Assembly: GCF_008923185.1 (NCBI RefSeq)
Contig: NZ_WBMT01000007.1
Location: forward strand, 248,001 to 312,000
Length of the DNA: 64,000 bases
Direction: 5' to 3'
DNA from: Actinomadura rudentiformis
GTDB lineage: Bacteria > Actinomycetota > Actinomycetes > Streptosporangiales > Streptosporangiaceae
The notes under the pieces are model-generated. The model did no database searches. It worked only from the letters and a program-made list of their open reading frames with translations, and was not told where the DNA came from. Below, piece by piece: positions 34,135 through 43,160 of the stretch. Every line of letters begins with the position of its first letter. The first letter of the stretch is position 1. The position numbers were made by a program, and so were the translations under genes.

Positions 34135-36285
34135 CTACTCGGCTCCGACCGGCTCCTTCTCGGTCGGGGCGGCACCCTCGCCCTTGATGGAGCGGATGAG
34201 GAGCTGGGAGACGTCGACGACTTCCAGCGACTCCTTGGCGGCGCCCTCGTTCTTCTTCTCGTTGATGGCGTCGCCCAGCATCACCAGGCAGAACGGGCAG
34301 GCCGTGGAGACGGTGTCCGGGTTGGTCTCCAGCGCCTCGTCCACGCGCTCGGTGTTGATGCGCTTGCCGATGCGCTCTTCCATCCACATCCGCGCACCAC
34401 CGGCGCCACAGCAGAAGCCGCGGTCCTTGTGCCGGTGCATCTCCTGCGTCTTGACGCCCGGCACCTTGGCCATGATGTCGCGCGGCTGCTTGTAGACCTT
34501 GTTGTGGCGGCCCAGGAAGCAGGGGTCGTGGTAGGTGATGCTCTCCTCGATCGGGGTGACCGGGGTGAGCTTGCCCTCGTCGACCAGGTGCGCGAGCAGC
34601 TGGGTGTGGTGCACGACCTCGTACTGGCCGCCGATCTGCGGGTACTCGTTGGCCAGCGTGTTGAAGCAGTGCGGGCAGGTGGCGACGATCTTTTTGACGC
34701 CCGCCTCGTTCAGTGTCTCGACGTTCTGCTGGCCGAGCATCTGGAAGACGAACTCCATGCCCAGGCGCCGCGCCGGGTCACCGGTGCAGGCCTCCATCGG
34801 GCCGAGCACGCCGAACTTGACGCCCGCGATGTGCAGCAGCTCCGCGACCGCCTTGGTCGTCTTCTTGGCCCGGTCCTCCAGGGCCCCGGCGCAGCCGACC
34901 CAGAACAGGTACTCGACGTCCTCGGGCATCTTCTCGTCGATGACCTCGACCTCGAAGTCCAGCTCCTCGATCCACTCGAGCCGCTTCATCTCGGACATGC
35001 CCCACGGGTTGCCCTTGTTCTCGAGGTTCTTCAGCATGACGCCGGCCTCGCTCGGGAACGAGGACTCGATCATCACCTGGAAGCGGCGCATGTCGAGGAT
35101 GTGGTCGATGTGCTCGATGTCGACAGGGCACTGCTCGACGCACGCACCGCAGTTGGTGCAGGACCAGAGGACATCCGGGTGGATGACGCCGTCCTCGCCG
35201 ACGAGCTCCTTGTCGACCTCCATGGCGAGCTTCTGCTCGTCGGTGAACTTCTCCCGCTCCTCCTCGGAGGCGAGCATGTACGGAGCCTTGTGGAACGCGT
35301 GGTCGCGCAGGTCCAGGATCACCATCTTGGGCGACAGCGGCTTGCCGGTGTTCCAGGCTGGGCACTGCGACTGGCAACGCCCGCACTCGGTGCAGGTGGC
35401 CATGTCGAGGAGGCCCTTCCAGGTGAAGTCCTCGATCTTGCCGCGGCCGAAGGTGTCCTCGTCCGGGTCGGCCTCCTCGAAGTCGAGCGGCTTGCCGTTC
35501 GACATCATCGGCTGCACGGGGCCCAGGCCGTCGGGGCGGCGCTTGAACATGACGTTCAGCGGCGCGATGAAGATGTGCAGGTGCTTGGAGTTGACGACGA
35601 TGACGAGGAAGACCAGCGCCACGCCGATGTGGAGCAGCAGGCCGACCGACTCCAGCACTTCGAGGGTGTCGTGGCTCATGCCCTCGAAGAGCTTGCCGGT
35701 GAGGTAGGAGAAGTACGCGCCCTTGCCGTACGCGAGGTTGCCGCTGGCCGACGCGACGCCCCGGAAGAAGAACATCGTCCAGATGACGTTGAAGATCATG
35801 AAGAGGATGACCCAGGCGCCGCCCAGGTGCGATCCGCTGAAGCGGGACTTGCGGCCCAGCTTCTTCGGGGCGTTCTTGAACCGGATGATCGCGAACGTGA
35901 CCAGACCGGCTACGCACAGGAGCGCGATGGTGTCCTGGACGAACCCGATCGGGCCCCAGCTCTGCAGGAAAGGGATGTGCTTGTCGAGCCCGAAGAGCAG
36001 CGCGACGCCCGCCTCCAGGTAGACGGTGACGAGCAGGATGAAGGCCCACATGACCGCGGCGTGCGCGAGACCCGCGACGGTCCACTTGAGCAGCTTCTTC
36101 TGCCCCATGACCTCGACGACCTGGCCCTCGACATCGGCCTTGGGGTCACGCTTGACCTGCAGGACGCGGTCGGGGTCGGGCTGGCCGCTCTTGAACAGTT
36201 TCCACAGGAACAGCACCCGCCGACCGGCGAGCGCCAACGCGACCGCCGTGCCGGCGAGCCCAATGATCAATGTGAGCCAGAACAC
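34135..36285 (-). CDS. membrane (Fe-S) oxidoreductase, heterodisulfide-reductase-like
   Basis: 716-residue membrane-bound electron carrier. The N-terminal third has a cytochrome-b561/NarI-like membrane domain with about five to six helices. Then come two 4Fe-4S motifs, CTECGRCQSQCP and CTNCGACVEQCP, and two CCG domains of the HdrB type (VGCAGALEDRAKK..CPHCFNTL and HDPCFLGRHN..FCCGAGGARMW). The GTG start at 36285 follows AGGAGGA. It is a single-gene unit common in actinobacteria; redox partners are not established. Linking it to quinone and fatty-acid or lactate oxidation is a guess. Confidence 0.92.
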   Translation of the reverse strand: MFWLTLIIGLAGTAVALALAGRRVLFLWKLFKSGQPDPDRVLQVKRDPKADVEGQVVEVMGQKKLLKWTVAGLAHAAVMWAFILLVTVYLEAGVALLFGLDKHIPFLQSWGPIGFVQDTIALLCVAGLVTFAIIRFKNAPKKLGRKSRFSGSHLGGAWVILFMIFNVIWTMFFFRGVASASGNLAYGKGAYFSYLTGKLFEGMSHDTLEVLESVGLLLHIGVALVFLVIVVNSKHLHIFIAPLNVMFKRRPDGLGPVQPMMSNGKPLDFEEADPDEDTFGRGKIEDFTWKGLLDMATCTECGRCQSQCPAWNTGKPLSPKMVILDLRDHAFHKAPYMLASEEEREKFTDEQKLAMEVDKELVGEDGVIHPDVLWSCTNCGACVEQCPVDIEHIDHILDMRRFQVMIESSFPSEAGVMLKNLENKGNPWGMSEMKRLEWIEELDFEVEVIDEKMPEDVEYLFWVGCAGALEDRAKKTTKAVAELLHIAGVKFGVLGPMEACTGDPARRLGMEFVFQMLGQQNVETLNEAGVKKIVATCPHCFNTLANEYPQIGGQYEVVHHTQLLAHLVDEGKLTPVTPIEESITYHDPCFLGRHNKVYKQPRDIMAKVPGVKTQEMHRHKDRGFCCGAGGARMWMEERIGKRINTERVDEALETNPDTVSTACPFCLVMLGDAINEKKNEGAAKESLEVVDVSQLLIRSIKGEGAAPTEKEPVGAE

Positions 36286-36634
36286 TTCCGTCCTCCTGAG
36301 GTACGGGCGATGGCTGTCAGCGTAGGGCTCGCGACAGACTGCACTTCATCCGGGGCCCGAATACTACTCGGCAGTAGCTTATGCGTCATAGCCGTCCCGG
36401 CCCCGCCCACGCCCCGACCGCGGATCCACGATCTTTCGACCGCTTATATACGCGTACCGATGCCCACCGCAATGCCCTTGCAACCCCGGAGTACTCGCCA
36501 ACGCCGAACGGGGCGCCCCCTCGCCCAACGGCAAGGAGAGCGCCCCGAATCCGGCCCTGCGGTCGGCCTGCCTCCGGATCCGACCTCGCGATCGGCCTGC
36601 CTCCGGATCCGACTCCGCGATCAACCTCCTGCGA
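36286..36634. other. intergenic region with a 29-bp tandem repeat
   Basis: Between the divergent start of the Fe-S oxidoreductase and the 3' end of a CU044_5270-type gene. No gene is supported. It carries two exact-phase 29-bp copies (36563-36591 and 36592-36620) differing at two positions. Confidence 0.5.
36563..36620. repeat. 29-bp tandem repeat, two copies
   Basis: Each unit starts TCGGCCTGCCTCCGGATCCG and ends CGCGA; the copies differ only in CTCG versus TCCG near the end. It lies 15 bases beyond the 3' end of the CU044_5270-type gene. Confidence 0.7.
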
Positions 36635-37837
36635 TCAGCCTCCCGCGGCGTCGGCCTTGGTCGGCGCCACGTTGGTCCAGCCGGCCTCGTCGATGGTCGA
36701 CGAGGACAGCAGCGAACCGGCGGGCATCGCGTCGGCCCCGCTCGGCTTCAGGCTGACGATGTCGTAGCCCAGCGCCCGGCCGCGCGCCTCATCGATGATC
36801 AGCCGGTGCTCCAGCGTGCCGTAGTTCTTCGTGCGCTCGAGGAGGACCAGGGCGGTCCCGGTACGGCCCGCGCCGTCCTGCACCGGCCCGACGGCCTTGA
36901 TCGACTTGAGCTGCGCGAGCATCCGGAAGGCGCCCGCCCGCACCTGCGGCGTGACCGGCATGTCGGTGATCAGGCCCTTGGTCACCGCCCAGAGCCAGTC
37001 GTCGGCCTTCATCGGCTCGCTCGTCGTCTCGGTGCTGTGCCCGCCGTACCATCTGAGCAGCGAGGCCTTCAGCCGCTTGGGATCGGCGGGCAGGTCCCGC
37101 AGGTCCTTCATGGTGACGTTGCGCCCCAGCCAGAAGACCTTGTCGTCGTTCACCAGCTTCGAGCTGCTGGTCCGGGCCTTGCCCGGCGCGACCTCGTAGT
37201 TCGCCGGCTTCACGGTCCCGCCCCTGGTGGAAAAGTCGATCTTGAACGAGCTCGGCGAGCCCGCGCGCTGCCAGGCGGCGACGTCCTTCGCGGTCAGCGG
37301 CTTGGCACCCAGGTACTGCTGCCGCCCCCAGGCCTTGCCGCCGGGCTTGTTCGGCGTCCAGCCCTCGTCGGTGTCCGTGGTGACGATCATGTAGCGGTTC
37401 TCGCCCTTGCCCACCTGGTGGTGGGCCCGGTTAGTCCTCAGGACGTGCCAGTAGGCACCCGTCGTGAGGGCCTCCTTGTCTGCGCCGGCCGCGGCGGACA
37501 GCAGCACCGTCTGCGCGTTCATGGTCACCGGGGTCCGGGCCTCCCCCTTCGGTGTGCCACCGGTCTTCGGGCCCGCCACCGTGCCCGGATCCCCGGGGCC
37601 GGTGGCGGTCGTGGCCACCACGAGCGCGGCCGCGGCGGCCGCTCCGACCAGGCCCAGCCCCCACATCGGACGTACGCGGCGCCGCGCCGGGGCCACCGCC
37701 TCCACACGGGTCGAACGAGGCGGCGCCGTCATCGCCCGCGTCAGTTCGGCCCTCCGCGTGCCCTCGTCGACCGGCGCCTCCGGGTCGAGTTCCTGCGGCC
37801 GGGCCTCCGCCAGCATGCGCAGCACGTCTCGCGTCAT
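36635..37837 (-). CDS. CU044_5270-type membrane protein paired with ECF sigma factor
   Basis: 400-residue single-pass protein: cytosolic N-terminus, one helix near 57-79 and a large external domain. It carries features shared with four other proteins in this window: TVLLSAAA...YWHVLR after the helix, AWQRAGSPSSFK in the middle and a terminal GWTNVAP. Its ATG overlaps the stop of the sigma gene (ATGA), so the two are made together. By layout and coupling it may be the anti-sigma or signal-sensing partner, but no ZAS-type motif is visible, so this is inference. Confidence 0.85.
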   Translation of the reverse strand: MTRDVLRMLAEARPQELDPEAPVDEGTRRAELTRAMTAPPRSTRVEAVAPARRRVRPMWGLGLVGAAAAAALVVATTATGPGDPGTVAGPKTGGTPKGEARTPVTMNAQTVLLSAAAGADKEALTTGAYWHVLRTNRAHHQVGKGENRYMIVTTDTDEGWTPNKPGGKAWGRQQYLGAKPLTAKDVAAWQRAGSPSSFKIDFSTRGGTVKPANYEVAPGKARTSSSKLVNDDKVFWLGRNVTMKDLRDLPADPKRLKASLLRWYGGHSTETTSEPMKADDWLWAVTKGLITDMPVTPQVRAGAFRMLAQLKSIKAVGPVQDGAGRTGTALVLLERTKNYGTLEHRLIIDEARGRALGYDIVSLKPSGADAMPAGSLLSSSTIDEAGWTNVAPTKADAAGG

Positions 37838-38397
37838 GACAACTCCTCACTGGTGATCCCGACACGGGCACGGACGGCGGGGGCCGCTCCGGGTCCCGGC
37901 TCCTCGACCGCGCGCAGCAGCCGCTTGCGCGCCCGGTGCAGCCGTACGCGCAGCGCAGCGGGCGAGCACCGCACGACACGGGCCGCGTCGCGCGGCGACA
38001 GTCCCTCCCAGGCGACCAGGATCAAGATCTCCCGGTCGTCCTCCGAGAGCGTGGCCATGGCCCGCAGCACCGCGAGCCGTTCCGCCACCCCCTCGGCGAG
38101 GTCCCCTTCGGCCGGTCGGCTCCACCTCCGCAGTTCGGCTTTGAACGCCTCCCGCCGGGCCTCGGCCCGGTAGTTGTCGCGCAGCACATTGCGAGCGACG
38201 CCGAGCAGCCAGGGCAATGCAGGCTCGGGCACATCCTTGAGCCGCCGCCACGCCACCGCGAAGGTCTCGCTCACGACCTCGTCGGCGGCATGGTGCCCGG
38301 CACGGCTGGCCGCATAGGCCCACACGCGCTGACGGCAGGCGTCATAGATCACCGTGAAGCGCTGCGCGCTCTCGGTATCACCGGCCTCATCGGCCAT
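37834..38397 (-). CDS. ECF-family RNA polymerase sigma factor
   Basis: 187-residue ECF sigma factor. The region 2 helix (RVWAYAASRAGHHAADEVVSE, LPWLLGVARNVLRDNYR) and the region 4 HTH (EGLSPRDAARVVRCSPAALR, VRLHRARKRL) are complete. I chose ATG 38397 with GGAGG upstream; an in-frame GTG is nine bases further up. It is more divergent from the other four sigma factors in the window than those are from each other. It is coupled to a CU044_5270-type gene by an ATGA overlap. Confidence 0.92.
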   Translation of the reverse strand: MADEAGDTESAQRFTVIYDACRQRVWAYAASRAGHHAADEVVSETFAVAWRRLKDVPEPALPWLLGVARNVLRDNYRAEARREAFKAELRRWSRPAEGDLAEGVAERLAVLRAMATLSEDDREILILVAWEGLSPRDAARVVRCSPAALRVRLHRARKRLLRAVEEPGPGAAPAVRARVGITSEELS

Positions 38398-38545
38398 CGC
38401 CCGCACCTCCGTCCATCCGTCCCGTGTTCTCCATCACCAGGAAGTGGAACGAAGGCGCCCATCGTTACCGATGAATCGCCATCAGGTGTAAATCGTGGTC
38501 ACCCCGGCGTCATTGCAGAAGAGATTTCTGTAAGACAGACTTTCA

Positions 38546-39292
38546 ATGATGGAGCTGGCCGGGGTGCGACGCGACATCGCCCTCGCCTGCCGGGTGCTCG
38601 CGTTCCACGGCCTGGCCGCCGACGTCCTCGGACACGTCAGCGTCCGCGCGGGCACCGGGCGGATGCTGATCCGGTGCCGCGGCCCTCGGGAGTCCGGCCT
38701 GCTCTTCACCACGCCGGAAGACGTGCACCTGGTCGACCTCGACGGCCCGTACGACGCCCTGCCCGGCGGATACGCGGTGCCCAGCGAGCTGCCCATCCAC
38801 GCCGAGACCCTGCGCCACCGCCCCGACGTCACGGCCGTGGTCCACGCGCACCCGCCGGCCGTCGTCGCAGCCGACCTGGCAGGTCTGCGCCTTCGCCCCA
38901 TCGTCGGCGCGTTCAACATCCCGGCGATGCGGCTGGCGGCCGGCGGCATCCCGGTCTACCCGCGCGGGGTGCTGATCCGGCGCACCGACCTGGCGAAGGA
39001 AATGCTCAGCGCGATGGGGCCGGCGCCCGTGTGCGTGCTTCGCGGGCACGGCGTCACGACGACGGGCGCCACGATCGCGCAAGCCGTCGTGCGCGCCCTC
39101 AACCTCGAAGCGCTCGCGCGCATCACCCTCGACGCCGCGCAGGCAGGCGCCGCCCAGGCGGGCGGCGCCGTCCCGCCCGACATGCCCGCCGCGGACATCG
39201 CCGAACTCCCCGACCTGGGCTCGACCCTCAACGAAGAGTCCGTATGGCGTCATCACCTGGCGAGGCTGGCCCACGCCGGCCTCTCCCTCTGA
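38546..39292 (+). CDS. class II aldolase/adducin family protein
   Basis: 248-residue zinc-dependent class II aldolase-like protein, which could cleave a hydroxy-keto acid or decarboxylate/dehydrate a related intermediate. Zinc ligands are seen in VVHAHPPAVVAA and LRGHGVTTTG, with an upstream PSELPIHAETLRHRPD glutamate/histidine segment. The start is ATG 38546 or 38549, with no strong ribosome site; a 5-3-5 palindrome TCTGT-AAG-ACAGA (38527-38539) lies just upstream and may be an operator. It opens the dioxygenase operon. Confidence 0.88.
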   Translation: MMELAGVRRDIALACRVLAFHGLAADVLGHVSVRAGTGRMLIRCRGPRESGLLFTTPEDVHLVDLDGPYDALPGGYAVPSELPIHAETLRHRPDVTAVVHAHPPAVVAADLAGLRLRPIVGAFNIPAMRLAAGGIPVYPRGVLIRRTDLAKEMLSAMGPAPVCVLRGHGVTTTGATIAQAVVRALNLEALARITLDAAQAGAAQAGGAVPPDMPAADIAELPDLGSTLNEESVWRHHLARLAHAGLSL

Positions 39293-39321
39293 CGGAAGGT
39301 CAATTGAAAGAAGGTCGACCA

Positions 39322-40683
39322 GTGCTCGATGTTGCGGCCGTCGTCGCCGACGTCCGGCGCGGCATGATCCCCGCGCACGTCTACAACGATCCTGAGATCT
39401 TCGCGCTGGAACGTGACCGGCTGTTCTCCCGCGCCTGGGTCTTCCTCGCCCACGAGTCGGAGATCCCCGAGCCCGGCGACTACGTCGTGCGGCGCGTTCT
39501 CGCGGACTCGTTCATCGTCGCCCGGGACGAGGACGGCACGGTGCGGGCCATGTTCAACATGTGCCTGCATCGCGGCATGCAGGTGTGCCGGGCAGAGATG
39601 GGCAACGCCTCGCACTTCCGGTGCCCGTACCACGCGTGGACGTACCGCAACGACGGACGGCTGGTCGGCCTGCCGTTCCACGTGGACGCGTACGGCGGCG
39701 AGGACGGGTTCGCCAAGGAGGGGCAGAGCCTGCTTCCGGCCCCGGCCCTGGACGTCCACCAGGGGTTGATCTTCATCAGCCTCGACCCGGATGCGCCGCC
39801 GCTGCGCGACCACCTCGGTGACTTCGCGTTCTACCTGGACCTCTACGCGCGGCAGAGCCCGGCGGGCCTGGAGCTCCGCGGCCCGCAGCGCTGGCGCATC
39901 AAGGCCAACTGGAAGATCGGCGCGGAGAACTTCGCCGGCGACAGTTACCACACGCCCCACACCCACGCGAGCGTCGTCGACATCGGGCTCTTCCGCGAGC
40001 CCAAGGCGAACAAACGCAAGGAGGGCGCCCTCTACACCGCGGGACCCGGCGCGGGCACCACGTACAAGCTCCCGCCGGGCGATCTCACCACCAGGCTCCG
40101 CCATGTCGGTTATCCCGACGAGATGATCACGCGTATGCGGGGGGCGTGGACGCGGGCCCAGCGCGGGCTGGTCGAGAACGACGGCTTCATGATCTCCGCG
40201 GCGACGCTCTTCCCCAACCTCAGCCTCGTGCACAACTGGCCGAAGATCGACGACAGCGGCACCGTCGTGCCGTTCATCTCGCTGCGCCAGTGGCAGCCCG
40301 TCTCGGCGAACGAGACGGAGGTGCTCTCGTGGTTCGCCGTGGACGCCGCCGCGCCCGAGCCGTTCAAGCGCGACTCCTACAAGGCGTACGTGATGTGCTT
40401 CGGCAGCTCGGGCATGTTCGAACAGGACGACGTCGAGAACTGGGTGTCGATCACCGACGTCGCGGCGGGCACCATGGCGCGGCGGCTCAATCTCAACAGC
40501 CGGATGGGGTTGACGTCCGCCGGCAAACCGCTCAAGCCGCCGCTCGCGGGCTTCTCCGGCCCCGGCACCGCCTACCAGGGCTTCGGCGAGTTCAACCAGC
40601 GGCACTGGTTGTCCATGTGGGGCGACCATCTGCTCAGGCCGCCACCCGTGCACACCTCGGCCGACATGGGGGCCGCGCGATGA
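39322..40683 (+). CDS. aromatic-ring-hydroxylating dioxygenase alpha subunit (Rieske)
   Basis: 453-residue catalytic subunit. The Rieske cluster motif is C81-L-H83 and C101-P-Y-H104 (CLHRGMQVC...FRCPYHAW). The mononuclear iron site reads AENFAGDSYHTPHTH (Asp207 bridge, His210, His215), with a later Asp in FEQDDVENW. It resembles phenylpropionate/biphenyl/benzoate-type enzymes. The GTG at 39322 follows AAAGAAGG; a TTG at 39304 is an alternative. Its stop overlaps the beta-subunit start (ATGA). No ferredoxin or reductase gene is present nearby. Confidence 0.93.
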   Translation: MLDVAAVVADVRRGMIPAHVYNDPEIFALERDRLFSRAWVFLAHESEIPEPGDYVVRRVLADSFIVARDEDGTVRAMFNMCLHRGMQVCRAEMGNASHFRCPYHAWTYRNDGRLVGLPFHVDAYGGEDGFAKEGQSLLPAPALDVHQGLIFISLDPDAPPLRDHLGDFAFYLDLYARQSPAGLELRGPQRWRIKANWKIGAENFAGDSYHTPHTHASVVDIGLFREPKANKRKEGALYTAGPGAGTTYKLPPGDLTTRLRHVGYPDEMITRMRGAWTRAQRGLVENDGFMISAATLFPNLSLVHNWPKIDDSGTVVPFISLRQWQPVSANETEVLSWFAVDAAAPEPFKRDSYKAYVMCFGSSGMFEQDDVENWVSITDVAAGTMARRLNLNSRMGLTSAGKPLKPPLAGFSGPGTAYQGFGEFNQRHWLSMWGDHLLRPPPVHTSADMGAAR

Positions 40684-41228
40684 CCGGCACCACTGAGACG
40701 AATACGGCGAACGTGAACGTGCCGCTTCGCTACACCGACCCCGACCATCAGGACGCACACCAGTTCCTCGTCGAGGAGGCGGCGACGCTCGACCGCCAGG
40801 ACTTCGCTGGCTGGCTGCGCCTGCTGGCCGAGGACATCCGGTACGTGATGCCCGTCAGGGTCACCACCGCTCGCGGCGCGGGCTTCGACTCGCTCGCCGA
40901 CATGGGCCACTTCGACGAGGACATGTACGCCCTGCGCAAGCGCGTCGAACGGTTCGGCACCCAGCACGCGTGGACGGAGGATCCGCCATCGCGCACCCGG
41001 CGCCTGGTCACCAACGTCCGCACGTTCCGCACGGGTCACGGCGAGCTCCGCGTCGAGTCGTACCTCCTGCTCTTCCGCAGCCGCGGCGACACCCGCGACC
41101 ACGACCTGCTGTCAGCCGGCCGGGCCGACATCCTCCGTCCGGCACCGGACGGCCACCGGCTCGCCCGCCGCGAGATCACCGTCGACGAGTCCGTCCTCCG
41201 CACCCAGAACCTGGCCCTGTTCCTATGA
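40680..41228 (+). CDS. aromatic-ring-hydroxylating dioxygenase beta subunit
   Basis: 182-residue small subunit of the SnoaL/NTF2-like fold that supports the alpha3beta3 dioxygenase. Typical features are HQFLVEEAATLDRQDFAGWL, EDIRYVMPVRVT, MGHFDEDMYALRKRVERF, RRLVTNVR and the closing REITVDESVLRTQNLALFL. Its ATG overlaps the alpha-subunit stop and its own stop overlaps the next ATG, so subunit synthesis is coupled. Confidence 0.92.
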   Translation: MTGTTETNTANVNVPLRYTDPDHQDAHQFLVEEAATLDRQDFAGWLRLLAEDIRYVMPVRVTTARGAGFDSLADMGHFDEDMYALRKRVERFGTQHAWTEDPPSRTRRLVTNVRTFRTGHGELRVESYLLLFRSRGDTRDHDLLSAGRADILRPAPDGHRLARREITVDESVLRTQNLALFL

Positions 41229-41446
41229 ACAGGTCTTCTCTGGGCAGAGTTCCCGTGAACGAGCCCATCGTGATCGCCAACGAGTTCGCCGAAGTCCTCG
41301 TCGAGAAGGTCGAGACCCGCAACGGCACACGGCTCCGCATCCGTGCGCCGCGCGCGGACCGGGAGATCCTGCTCTGCCCGCTGGAGCTGGAGGCACTCGC
41401 CGGGCAGGACCACGATCTCTTTTCCCGGCTCCTGGCCGCCGGCTGA
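41225..41446 (+). CDS. small conserved protein of dioxygenase operons
   Basis: 73-residue protein with ATG overlapping the beta-subunit stop; a GTG at 41255 (VNEPIVIANEFAEVLVEKVE) is an alternative start giving 63 residues. The pattern NEFAEV.V.KV.TRNG.RL.I..P and LCPLELEALAGQ matches a small family commonly found between ring-hydroxylating dioxygenase genes and dihydrodiol dehydrogenase genes in actinobacteria. The role is unknown. Its stop shares bases with the next start (TGATG). Confidence 0.65.
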   Translation: MNRSSLGRVPVNEPIVIANEFAEVLVEKVETRNGTRLRIRAPRADREILLCPLELEALAGQDHDLFSRLLAAG

Positions 41447-42225
41447 TGGGCTGGCTCAACGGCAAACGCGCACTGGTGGTCGGTGCGGGCTCGGGCATCG
41501 GCCGCGCCGTCCTCGACGCCTTCGCCGCCGAAGGCGCCCGCACCGCCGCGCTGGAGGTCGACCCGGCCAAGTGCGAACGGCTCGCCTACGAGCTGCCCGA
41601 CTGCCTGGTCAACCACGGCGACGCCACCAGCCTGCCCCAGACCAGGACGGCGGTCGCGGCGGTGCGCGAGGCGTTCGGCGGGCTGGACGTCCTGGTCAAC
41701 TGCGTTGGGATCTTCGACTTCTACCGAGGCCTGAACGAGCTGGAGGACGCGACGCTGGACGACGCGTTCGACGAGACGTTCCGCGTCAACGTCAAGAGCC
41801 ACCTGGTGTCGGTTAAGGCCGCGCTGCCCGACCTGCGGCGATCGCAGGGCTCGGTGGTGCTCACCGTGTCGACGTCGGGCTTCCATCCGGGGCGCGGCGG
41901 CGTCCTCTACGTGGCCTCGAAGTTCGCCGTGCGCGGTTGTGTCGTCTCGCTCGCCCATGAACTGGCGCCCGACATACGGGTGAACGGTGTGGCTCCGGGC
42001 GGAACGCTCGGCACCGAGCTCACCGGACCCCGCAGTCTCGGCCTCGACGAGCAGCGGCTCGGCGACGCACCCGGGCGCGAAGAGGACCTCAAGAGCCGCA
42101 CGCCGCTCGCCGTCGCGCTGACCGGCGCGGACCACGCGGGGAGCTACGTGTTCCTCGCCTCCGACCGGGCCCGCGGCATCACCGGGACGATCGTGCACTC
42201 CGACGGCGGCGTCGGCGTCCGCTGA
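41446..42225 (+). CDS. SDR-family cis-dihydrodiol dehydrogenase
   Basis: 259-residue short-chain dehydrogenase that should oxidise the cis-dihydrodiol formed by the dioxygenase to a catechol with NAD+. Motifs: cofactor GAGSGIG near 14-20, NVKSH, a catalytic Ser in TVSTSGFHPGRGG, and Tyr155/Lys159 in YVASKFA. Resemblance to HcaB/BphB-type enzymes plus operon position supports the assignment. It is the last gene of the dioxygenase operon; the IclR gene follows convergently. Confidence 0.9.
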   Translation: MGWLNGKRALVVGAGSGIGRAVLDAFAAEGARTAALEVDPAKCERLAYELPDCLVNHGDATSLPQTRTAVAAVREAFGGLDVLVNCVGIFDFYRGLNELEDATLDDAFDETFRVNVKSHLVSVKAALPDLRRSQGSVVLTVSTSGFHPGRGGVLYVASKFAVRGCVVSLAHELAPDIRVNGVAPGGTLGTELTGPRSLGLDEQRLGDAPGREEDLKSRTPLAVALTGADHAGSYVFLASDRARGITGTIVHSDGGVGVR

Positions 42226-42236
42226 ACGGGCCGGAA

Positions 42237-43043
42237 TCAGGCGGCGGAACCGAAGCCCACCAGGTGCGCCAGCCGCTCGGCCCCCTCGCCCAGATGTGCG
42301 GCCAGGTCCCCGGCGCGTTCCCCGGACAGCCGGGCGACGGGCGCCGAGATCGCCAGCGCGGCGACCGGCCTGCCGTTCGGCCCGAGCACCGCGACCGCCA
42401 CGGACGCGACACCGTCCTCGCTCTCTTCGTGGTTGACCGCGTGGCCCCGCTCGCGCACCCGGGCCAGCTCGGCCATCAGCTCCGCCGGATCGGTGATGGA
42501 GCGCCCGGTCTCCCTGGGCAGCGGCCGCCCGGCCGGGAAGAGCGCGGCGACCTCGGCCTCAGGCAGGGCCGCCAGGATCGCCTTTCCGGACGCCGTGCAG
42601 TTGGCCGCGAGCGTGCTGCCGGTACGTGCGGCCACCCGCAGGGATCTGGTGCTCTCCACCGCGTCCAGGTAGCGGACCATCGGCCCTTCGAGTTCGACCA
42701 GGTGGACCGTCTCTCCTGCCCAGGCCGCGAGATCTTCCAGCAGCGGCCGGGCGTGCAGCCGGATGTCCATGTTGCGGACGGCCGAGAGCCCGATCTCCAC
42801 GAGCATGGGCCCCGCCACGTACACCCGTGAGTCCGGCTCCTGCCGTACGAAGCCGTGGTAGGCCAGCATCGCCAGCAGGCGATGCGCGGTCGAGTGCGCA
42901 ACGCCGAGGAACTCCCGCGCCTCCGACAACCGCACCTTCTCGTTCTCTCTGAACAGCGTCAGCAGCCGTAGGGCGTTGTCGACCGACGCGATCGGGTACG
43001 CGGGCCGCGGGCCACCGTCTTTCCGAAGGCCGTCTTTCTGCAC
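42237..43043 (-). CDS. IclR family transcriptional regulator
   Basis: 268-residue IclR regulator: N-terminal winged HTH (IASVDNALRLLTLFRENEKV, LSEAREFLGVAHSTAHRLLA) and C-terminal GAF-like effector domain (AARTGSTLAANCTASGKAIL). The start is GTG 43043; open sequence further upstream is not conserved in character. It lies between the dioxygenase operon and a divergent MFS gene and may control both; the divergent region contains repeats GTGCGAAC/TTGCGAAC/GTTCGCAA. An aromatic acid or its metabolite is the likely effector. Confidence 0.9.
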   Translation of the reverse strand: MQKDGLRKDGGPRPAYPIASVDNALRLLTLFRENEKVRLSEAREFLGVAHSTAHRLLAMLAYHGFVRQEPDSRVYVAGPMLVEIGLSAVRNMDIRLHARPLLEDLAAWAGETVHLVELEGPMVRYLDAVESTRSLRVAARTGSTLAANCTASGKAILAALPEAEVAALFPAGRPLPRETGRSITDPAELMAELARVRERGHAVNHEESEDGVASVAVAVLGPNGRPVAALAISAPVARLSGERAGDLAAHLGEGAERLAHLVGFGSAA

Positions 43044-43066
43044 ACCAGAACAATAGAGCGCCCGTC

Positions 43067-43140
43067 GTGCGAACGATGTACGCACTTGCGAACCACTATC
43101 CTCATGCGTACAGTGTTCGCAACACGGGAACGACGTTCCC
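43067..43140. promoter_or_regulatory. divergent operator region between iclR and MFS genes
   Basis: It contains GTGCGAAC (43067-43074), TTGCGAAC (43086-43093) and its inverted copy GTTCGCAA (43115-43122), then a perfect palindrome GGGAAC-GAC-GTTCCC (43126-43140). The IclR protein is the natural candidate to bind here. Confidence 0.55.
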
Positions 43141-43160
43141 ACTAAGTGAGGGGTGTTCAA

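Noticed and set aside
34429..36756. A 775-codon open frame opposite the Fe-S oxidoreductase
   Set aside because: It lies antisense to a gene with clear cofactor motifs. Its residues are the His/Asp/Val/Leu-rich pattern expected from the complement of GC-rich codons, with no domain or ribosome site.
37936..39321. Extension of the Rieske alpha-subunit frame upstream to 37936
   Set aside because: The extension overlaps the sigma gene and the aldolase gene in other frames and is Arg/Pro-rich; the dioxygenase N-terminus begins at 39322.
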